NCBI RefSeq assembly: GCF_963678635.1
Contig: NC_087065.1
Coordinates: 70,046,630 to 70,110,629, forward strand
Source: Symsagittifera roscoffensis
Lineage: Eukaryota; Xenacoelomorpha; Acoela; Convolutidae
DNA: 64,000 nt
Direction of reading: 5' to 3'
The notes under the pieces are model-generated. The model made no database searches. It had not been told where the DNA came from and saw only the letters and a program-made list of their open reading frames with translations. A program made the position numbers and the translations under genes. Shown here one piece after another: positions 57,961-64,000 of the stretch. Each line of letters starts with the position of its first letter. Position 1 is the first letter of the stretch.

Positions 57961-58146
57961 GATACTCAAAAAGGATTTTTTTTCGCGATGTAGAATGGTA
58001 TACCTGGTCAAAAATTCCAGAAACAGTTTTTGGCAAACATGGCCAGCAGTTATACTTTTCGATTAGGATTACTGTAAGTAGTCTTCCTTTGAGTGCTCGC
58101 TGTACTATTTCGTTATTACTTTAGTGGTTTTTTAGTTCTACCGGTG

Positions 58147-58654
58147 TGCGCGCAATCTCCGTAAACTATATAAAACGGCTCGGGAATAATTGTTTTAACT
58201 CGTATTCTCGGCAATACAGACATTCATTGTCATTAATTTATAAAAAAGCCAAATTTTTACACAAATCATGTTCATAATTTCAACAATCCACAGCTTCAAA
58301 AAACAAATTGCCGCAAGTTGGTCGCAAGAACCGGTCGGCAATGTCGTTGAGACAAATTGCTCTTTTTGGCGGTCAGCCTTAATCAAGGCTGAACCGAATT
58401 AGAACCAAAAAACAGTAAAAAACGGTCAAATGCGGCTATATCCTTTCGGGTCTACATGTTTTAACGCCTATGTACGGGGGACTCGAACCCGGTTGATCGG
58501 CATGAGAGACTTGTCCCTAGGCCGCTCGGCCAACTGTGCTTATGGTTCTTACATTTTGGTCCAATCATATTCAAGCTTGTGTTTGGTTTTATATGCACTT
58601 ATACTCTGTTTTATATGCATCTATATTCTACATTTGCGTTGCAACAACCGGATG
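58147..58654 (-). mobile_element. tRNA-derived (SINE-like) insertion
   Basis: Sequence absent from the related copy at 62648-63110. TACCGGTG is found at both 58139-58146 and 58655-58662, a possible 8-bp target duplication. It contains pol III-type boxes on the minus strand. Confidence 0.5.
58466..58542 (-). ncRNA. tRNA-Leu/Ser-like pseudogene core
   Basis: On the minus strand, box A TGGCCGAGCGG (58522-58532) and box B GGTTCGAGTCC (58479-58489) lie 32 bp apart. The box A form is typical of Leu or Ser tRNAs. Acceptor and D stems pair poorly and no clean anticodon loop forms, so this is a pseudogene or SINE head and not a working tRNA. Confidence 0.6.
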
Positions 58655-59130
58655 TACCGGTGCTAAAAAAATTAAAATTTTGGTTTCGAGTGAAATTTGT
58701 ATATTTTGTTGCCAAAGACTTATTTAAAAAAAACTGGCTGCTTGAACCTCAAAGAGGTGGAAATATAATTTGATGTTGTTTAGATGAGACAACACGTGCA
58801 CTTCACCGGCTAATACGAATTTCTAGCAGGAGACATCCTACAAACAGTTCACCAATTATTACTATAAACTCTGATCAAGAAAGTTATAATTCAAACCGGT
58901 TTTTTAAAATGCATCGAGCAGAAAACTATTTCGGCAATTTTTTGAATTTACAAAAAAATTTTTTGTTTTACATATAACATTAAACAGTAATATTAATAAA
59001 AAGGACCAAAAAACAAAAAATTTAAAAAAAATTTGACTGAAAAACAAAGAAGTTTTGCCGTTTATTTGCACAGACTTTCTTAGTAACTTTTTGAACCGCT
59101 TAGCAAGCTGTTTAATTTTCCCCAATGAAA

Positions 59131-60437
59131 CAGCATTATGAAATGGAGATGCATTATGAAATGGAGCTCTAGCTTTTAAAAAAAATGCATTTTATATAGT
59201 GTTTTGTAACTAAAAGTAAAATTCGCTTTTGAAAACTTGTGATCAAACTTTCAAAAATTATTTGTCTTAAAAACTGTAAGCAAATCTGAAAAATCTAAAA
59301 ATAGTTTAAAAAAATGGTTTAATACGTTTTTTGTACTTCCATACAAGTTGAAACTAAAATTTACTGAATTTTAAAAATTGATTTAGGAATACTACTACCA
59401 TAATACGACCATAGAAGGCAAATATGCGATACAAACTTCAAAAAAGCTCCTGCCTTCAACTCCGAGTCGATATGTTGGAAACCTTGGTAATGGAGTGTAC
59501 GTGAGCGACTGCCCACCTTCGACTGACACAAATACTCTGCGATAACAGTTATTCAAAAACGGGAAAAAGTCCGACTGGAAAATGAAATGCTATGTCAAAC
59601 TTCGTAAGTCGGATGTCAAGAGAATGTATCCGGACATAAAGCAATATTTAGATGGACGTCAATCCTTCCTAATAAATACGACACAGATGCCGATGTCACT
59701 CACTACTATTGAGCACAGCTTCGGCTACCGATGAGAAAAAGCGACATTTTGTGAACAAAAAGAAAAATGAAACGCCATGCAAATGACCTAATTAGTAGCA
59801 TTATCAATAATGGGAATTCATAAGGCTTCAGAATCAAAACTAAGGGATAAGGTTTCCTATCAAATTAGTCAATTTAGCGATACTTTATTTCCATTATTTC
59901 GATGATTCAAAGCTCATTCATGAATTTAACAAAAATTGTTTAAGTTTTTATTTCTTCATAAGCTTAGAATGTGTTTGAAACAGGTCAGGTTTCTTAAGAT
60001 GAAGCTGTAGATACAATCATTCTGCGAGTCGTGAATACTGAAATTAAGGATGAATGTAAGTAAAAATCTCATCAGAAAAAGGTGCGGGACGCCCCCTTGT
60101 AACTGCTATGCAAACAATTCTCAGATCAAGAATGCTATTTTTTAAATTTTGTTGTTTCGCAAAACTCATAACTTTTTATAACTCGCAATTCACAACTCGA
60201 CAAAATACAACTCGCAAGAAGTTATAACTCTGGCAAATCTATTTCAGTTTCTTCAAATTCAAAGATGTTTGAGTAATCGATAAACATTGGTTCAAAGGGA
60301 GTTCTTAATCTGGTTGAACTTTCATTTGTCGAGCATCGGTTCAGATTGCGGAAAAAACGGAAAATTATATAAAGATAAAAAATATTTGAGATTTTGAACA
60401 CAGAGTCGTTTGAATTTCGAATGGATTATTAATCCTA
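59131..60437. other. Intergenic with a possible coding remnant
   Basis: At about 59450-59745 composition becomes more balanced, and one frame reads SRYVGNLGNGVYVSDC before a stop, with other open pieces nearby. This looks like a decayed transposon or gene fragment; no family was recognised. Confidence 0.3.
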
Positions 60438-60445
60438 CAAGTCAC

Positions 60446-60851
60446 CAGGGGCGGATCTTTGTTTTTCTCGAAGGGGGGTGGATTTACAAAAATAGTTCGA
60501 AAATTTTGACGACCTTTTTTTTAGGTCAACCAAATTGATTTTCCGAGCTCTCATAAAGGCCGTAAATAGAAGACCAAATTTCCACCGCCGCAGACAAATT
60601 TTTGGAAAAAAAAAACTGGCAAAAAAAGCCATTTTGGGGCACTTTTGGGAAAATTGTGACAAAAAAGTCGCGTTTTTTGGTGCGTGCTCCCCCTCAAAGC
60701 TAGTATATATTGGCGCCAAAGGCGCCTTTGGAAAAATTTTAGGTTCAGTCGGTACGTTAGAAAAAGTACAAAAGAGTACCCTTTGGGTCGGCAGGGGGTC
60801 GAATCCCTGAGAGGGGACGTCCGACAGCCCCCCCCCCTAAATCCGCCCCTG
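60446..60851. mobile_element. hAT-type MITE (406 bp)
   Basis: Terminal inverted repeats CAGGGGCGGATCT (left) and CAGGGGCGGATTT (right, on the other strand), flanked by a perfect 8-bp duplication CAAGTCAC (60438-60445 and 60852-60859). CAGGGGCGGAT termini with 8-bp duplications are typical of hAT elements. No transposase inside; G/C runs lie next to both ends. Confidence 0.9.
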
Positions 60852-60859
60852 CAAGTCAC

Positions 60860-62229
60860 TATATGTCTGGAATTGTCTAATATGTCTATATGTCTGGAAT
60901 TTTCTCAGCTGTTCAACTTTATGGTTTTTCCTACGCTCCATTAAAACTCGCGCCAGAAATGCCCCGATAAAAATCGATTATAATAGAAAAACGTTCAAAA
61001 AAGTCAAAAAAAGTTGTTAGTATAATCTCTTCTGGCCGGAGAACCACACCAAGAAATCAATCGTTTGGGTCTTATGCACTAAACGGCCCAAAATCAGTAT
61101 TTCTACATCTTTCTTGCACTCAAAGTAAAATGCTTGAATCTGATTGGCTAATCATATACTCAAATTCAAACAACATGGTCCTACATTTCAATTAAAATTC
61201 ATTCCAAGCGAATAAAATTATTGGCCGAAATAACCAAAATTATAAAACTTTTCTTCTGCTGAAGCCATATTGCGAACTTTTTGTCATCCGGGCAAAATTA
61301 TCTAAGTTACTTGAAAAAAAAATAGGACAAAGTTTAACATTTTGGTAATTTCGGCTAATATTTTTTATCTGCTGGAAGTTTTGATTGAATTGCCTGAAAA
61401 TGTTGCTTGAATTTGAATGGTTTTTATTAACCAGTCAGATTCGACTGCATAAGTTTTTATTCAAGATGTAAAAATTTTGATTTTGCGCCGTTTTGCGCAT
61501 AAGACCCCGTTTCTCTAAAAACACAACGCGTTAAAATCTTTTATAATCAAATAAAACTCATTGAAATTCCCTTATAAGGATTACAATGGATATTACAATG
61601 GATTACAAACTTATTTGCAAATTTTTCATCATTTTCTGCATTACTCATGACCTACTTGAAGTACAAACTTACCCAATTTGTTATATAACCCTCGCTATAC
61701 CGCCCCCACGTTTACCCATCTCCTAAATAATACCGAAGAGGGTACCCCCCCCCCCGCATGTTGGCGAGAAGGTCAAATCTTTGAAGTGGAAGCGTTCCCT
61801 CATACCATCCCCCGCTCCACGCCACTAATTAAAGTATTAGACTGAGTTCTACTTCTTATTTAAGCAAAGTATGTTTTTTTCGCTGTTTTTTCTACTGTTT
61901 GAATTCATAAGGCAAGTTTGTTTTAGAATTCTTTTTGCATGCAAAAAAAAACAAATTTGCATGCAAAATTTGACATTTTTGTGTTTATAACATAGGCCAG
62001 GATGAGTTTCTCGCCCAAAAAAAACCCAAAAATTACATGAAAATGTTTTTTTTTGTAAACACGATTATTATCTTTTGTTTCATTTGCTAAGATAAAAAAA
62101 ACTTGTAAAAAAAGGCTTTTTTTCTGCGTGGTAACTGCCAGTTACACTCTGGGTTTTTCATGACGAAAAATTCTTGGTTAGTGTTTCGGTTGCAACACGA
62201 AATTTCGAAACGAAAATTTTTCGAATTTT
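60860..62229. other. Intergenic, no gene seen
   Basis: Holds ATTATAATCG fragments (60970, 61540-61610) and a C-run block at about 61745-61760. No gene. Confidence 0.5.
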
Positions 62230-62427
62230 CATCTATGGAAAAAATGCTTGTCATACAATTTCATAGTATGGAAAAAATGCTTGTCATACAATTTCATATA
62301 TGAAAAAAATGCTTATTTTGCTATATTCATACATACACTTTTACTCCATGAAATTGTATTAAAGAGTATGATAAGCATTTTTTTCATATATGAAAATTGT
62401 ATGATTAGTATTTTTTGTCAACCCGGG
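62230..62427. repeat. CCCGGGTTGAC-family fragment
   Basis: Several copies of AAAATGCTTGTCATACAATT in both orientations, ending GTCAACCCGGG at 62417-62427, as at the end of 51999-52899. The left terminus is missing or decayed. Confidence 0.6.
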
Positions 62428-62647
62428 TTTATATATCGTTTTTATATCATTGAAGACGGTAAATGAGCGCAATTTTTGGTGAAAAAAAGAGCCCATTTTA
62501 CATGAAATCTGTCTTCATAAAGAGGCTCATTTTTCCATTGAATAATGTTTTCATGAAACATTTTGGCTCTCTGAAAATTATTTTGAAATTATAAGTTTGA
62601 AACAATGAAAATTTTAGTTTTTTAAATGTTTTTTGAAATTTTAGTTT

Positions 62648-63110
62648 TTTGAAATACTCGCTGTAGTATTTCGTTTGTACTTCTATTTTCTTAGTTTTGC
62701 CGGATGTACCTTTTGAAATTTTGGTTTTTGGTGAAGTTTGAAATTTTGTTGCCAGCGGCTAATAAAAAGAAAATGAGTGCTTGAAAATCACAGAGGTGTA
62801 AATATACCATTTGTTTTTGTTTGGATGAGACCAGACGTGTGTTTCAGCGGCTATTTCAAATTTCTAGAAGGATTCGTCGCACAAACACTACATCAATCAT
62901 TACTATAATTTTGATCGAGGAAGTTACAATTCAAATGGGTTTTTCACAAGCAACGAGCAGAAAAACTATTTTGAAAAGTTTTGACATGTACCATTTAATG
63001 GTCATAATAACATAAACGACTGATAACAAAATTTTTTAATAGAAGTTTGACTGAAAACAAGTTTTGCTGTTTAACTGCGCTGCCATTTTCAGCAACTTTA
63101 ATTATTTCCT
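62648..63110. repeat. Dispersed repeat, copy 2 (uninterrupted)
   Basis: Same phrases and order as 58085-59130 without the tRNA-like insertion; the target site reads GCCGGATGTACC. Confidence 0.75.
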
Positions 63111-64000
63111 TAACTAGCTTCTCATTTTCTTCAAAGGGTTTTTAATTTATGAACTGGAACTGCAGTCTAGCTGATAAGAAACCGCATATTAGGTAGCAAT
63201 TTGCAATTAAACGTTAAATTCGATTATTGAAACTTGTACTCAAGTTTTTAACAATTATTTAATTTAAAAAATCATAAACAAATTTCATCGGCTCAGAAAA
63301 CAATGCAAATTCAAGTAAAGCAGGGTACTTGGTTTTATTATTACATTAATAGAATCAAATAAATCACTTCACATGTATTAAATAAGTGGCGATAAGAATT
63401 TTGAAGAAAAAAAAACCGAATGAAAGTTTCAGTTTTTTTTTTACTATTTTTTATTGGATGTTTTAAAAAAAATAATGCGAAAATTTATTTTCAAACATTG
63501 TCAAAAAGACCTGTAAGGGCAGCCAAATGCTTCAAGTTTTCGCCCTTATTCGAACAATTGCGGAAACATAACAAATTTGATGGAATCCTTTATTTTATTT
63601 TGCCAATGAGATTAATAAGTCAGCCTCACTTTAAAAGTCCTTAATCATTGTCAAATTACGCACTAAGATTTTAACTGTCTTTTTTTCCTGTAGTAGTGTC
63701 TAATCGATACACCGTCTGTACCGCGTCCAGACAATTCATCCTAAAACAGTTTACTCGATACAAAATTCAGAATTTTCGGCCAAAAAACCAAACAATTCAG
63801 CAGAAAATTACAGATTATTCAGTCACAGACAATTCAGCTGAAACTGAGTTCAACGGCTAAATAACAAAGAACTTCACAGAAAATTAATAATCGCATTTCT
63901 TAATGGTGATCACTGCAGTCGCGCCATATCGAAACAAGACCCGTTGCTGTCCATATAGAATGTTTCACAAAATAAGTGTAGGTTTTTTGGGCGTGGTATG
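63111..64000. other. Intergenic, no gene seen
   Basis: AT-rich; short ACAATTCAG phrases recur at 63730-63850. No gene recognised. Confidence 0.5.

Larger units (their letters stand above)
58085..59130. repeat. Dispersed repeat, copy 1 (interrupted)
   Basis: Matches 62648-63110 over CTCGCTGTA-TATTTCG, CGGATGTACC, TTTTGTTGCC, GGTGGAAATATA, GATGAGAC, TTTCTAG-AGGA, CATTACTATAA, GAGCAGAAAACTATTT and TTTGACTGAAAA-AA in the same order. An extra ~510 bp with a tRNA-like core interrupts this copy. Confidence 0.75.

Noticed and set aside
60435-60859. Overlapping 91-102-codon ORFs on both strands
   Set aside because: They lie within the hAT-type MITE and include its terminal repeats; no transposase similarity seen.
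1-64000. CRISPR arrays, bacterial operons or prophage
   Set aside because: No direct-repeat/spacer structure or bacterial gene organisation; the elements are eukaryotic LTR retroelements.

Overview
The window is AT-rich, gene-poor animal-type DNA, most likely from an invertebrate; the species cannot be fixed from the sequence. The signs are metazoan-style repeats (microsatellites, MITE-like elements, a hAT-type element, a tRNA-derived insertion), intron-like splice signals, and two large LTR retroelements of the Ty3/gypsy (Metaviridae) type. No confident host gene is visible.

Layout: 1-5193 is host flank with a TATG microsatellite, one copy of a GCGGAATCCGC-rich repeat, a small zinc-ribbon ORF on the minus strand and a degenerate repeat block. 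5198-23512 is element A (18.3 kb, 410-bp LTRs, 4-bp target duplication TATA). 23517-29792 is flank with a second GCGGAATCCGC repeat, a GATCATG minisatellite, a perfect inverted repeat and a G-run tract. 29797-50892 is element B (21.1 kb composite, target duplication AATG). 50897-64000 is repeat-rich flank: a CCCGGGTTGAC-ended element, a 126-bp tandem repeat, ACCGAGCGCC palindromic elements, a tRNA-like insertion nested in a dispersed repeat, and a hAT-type MITE with a perfect 8-bp target duplication.

A and B belong to one family and lie in the same orientation. The shared order is LTR, primer-binding site, ORF0 (77 aa), structured leader, ORF1 (basic, up to 153 aa), gag-protease-RT-RNase H-integrase in what was one frame, a small two-segment membrane ORF, a proline-rich ORF3, an env-like glycoprotein with signal peptide and membrane anchor, ORF4 (417 aa), ORF5a, a 78-nt intron-like spacer, ORF5b, LTR. 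Typical gypsy elements are 5-8 kb; this one is more than twice that and carries several unrecognised ORFs. The late ORFs are packed tightly: ORF3 overlaps env by 13 nt, env-ORF4 and ORF4-ORF5a meet at ATGA stop-start overlaps, and ORF5a and ORF5b are in frame across the intron-like spacer.

Both elements are dead as autonomous units. A has many stops and frameshifts and has lost one integrase catalytic Asp. B has a cleaner pol (807 open codons covering RNase H and integrase), an intact ORF4, ORF5a twice in a 1,539-bp tandem duplication, and a 5' LTR truncated through the primer-binding site. The main discovery candidate is this family: a giant, env-bearing, complex-retrovirus-like Ty3/gypsy lineage with a polycistronic 3' region.
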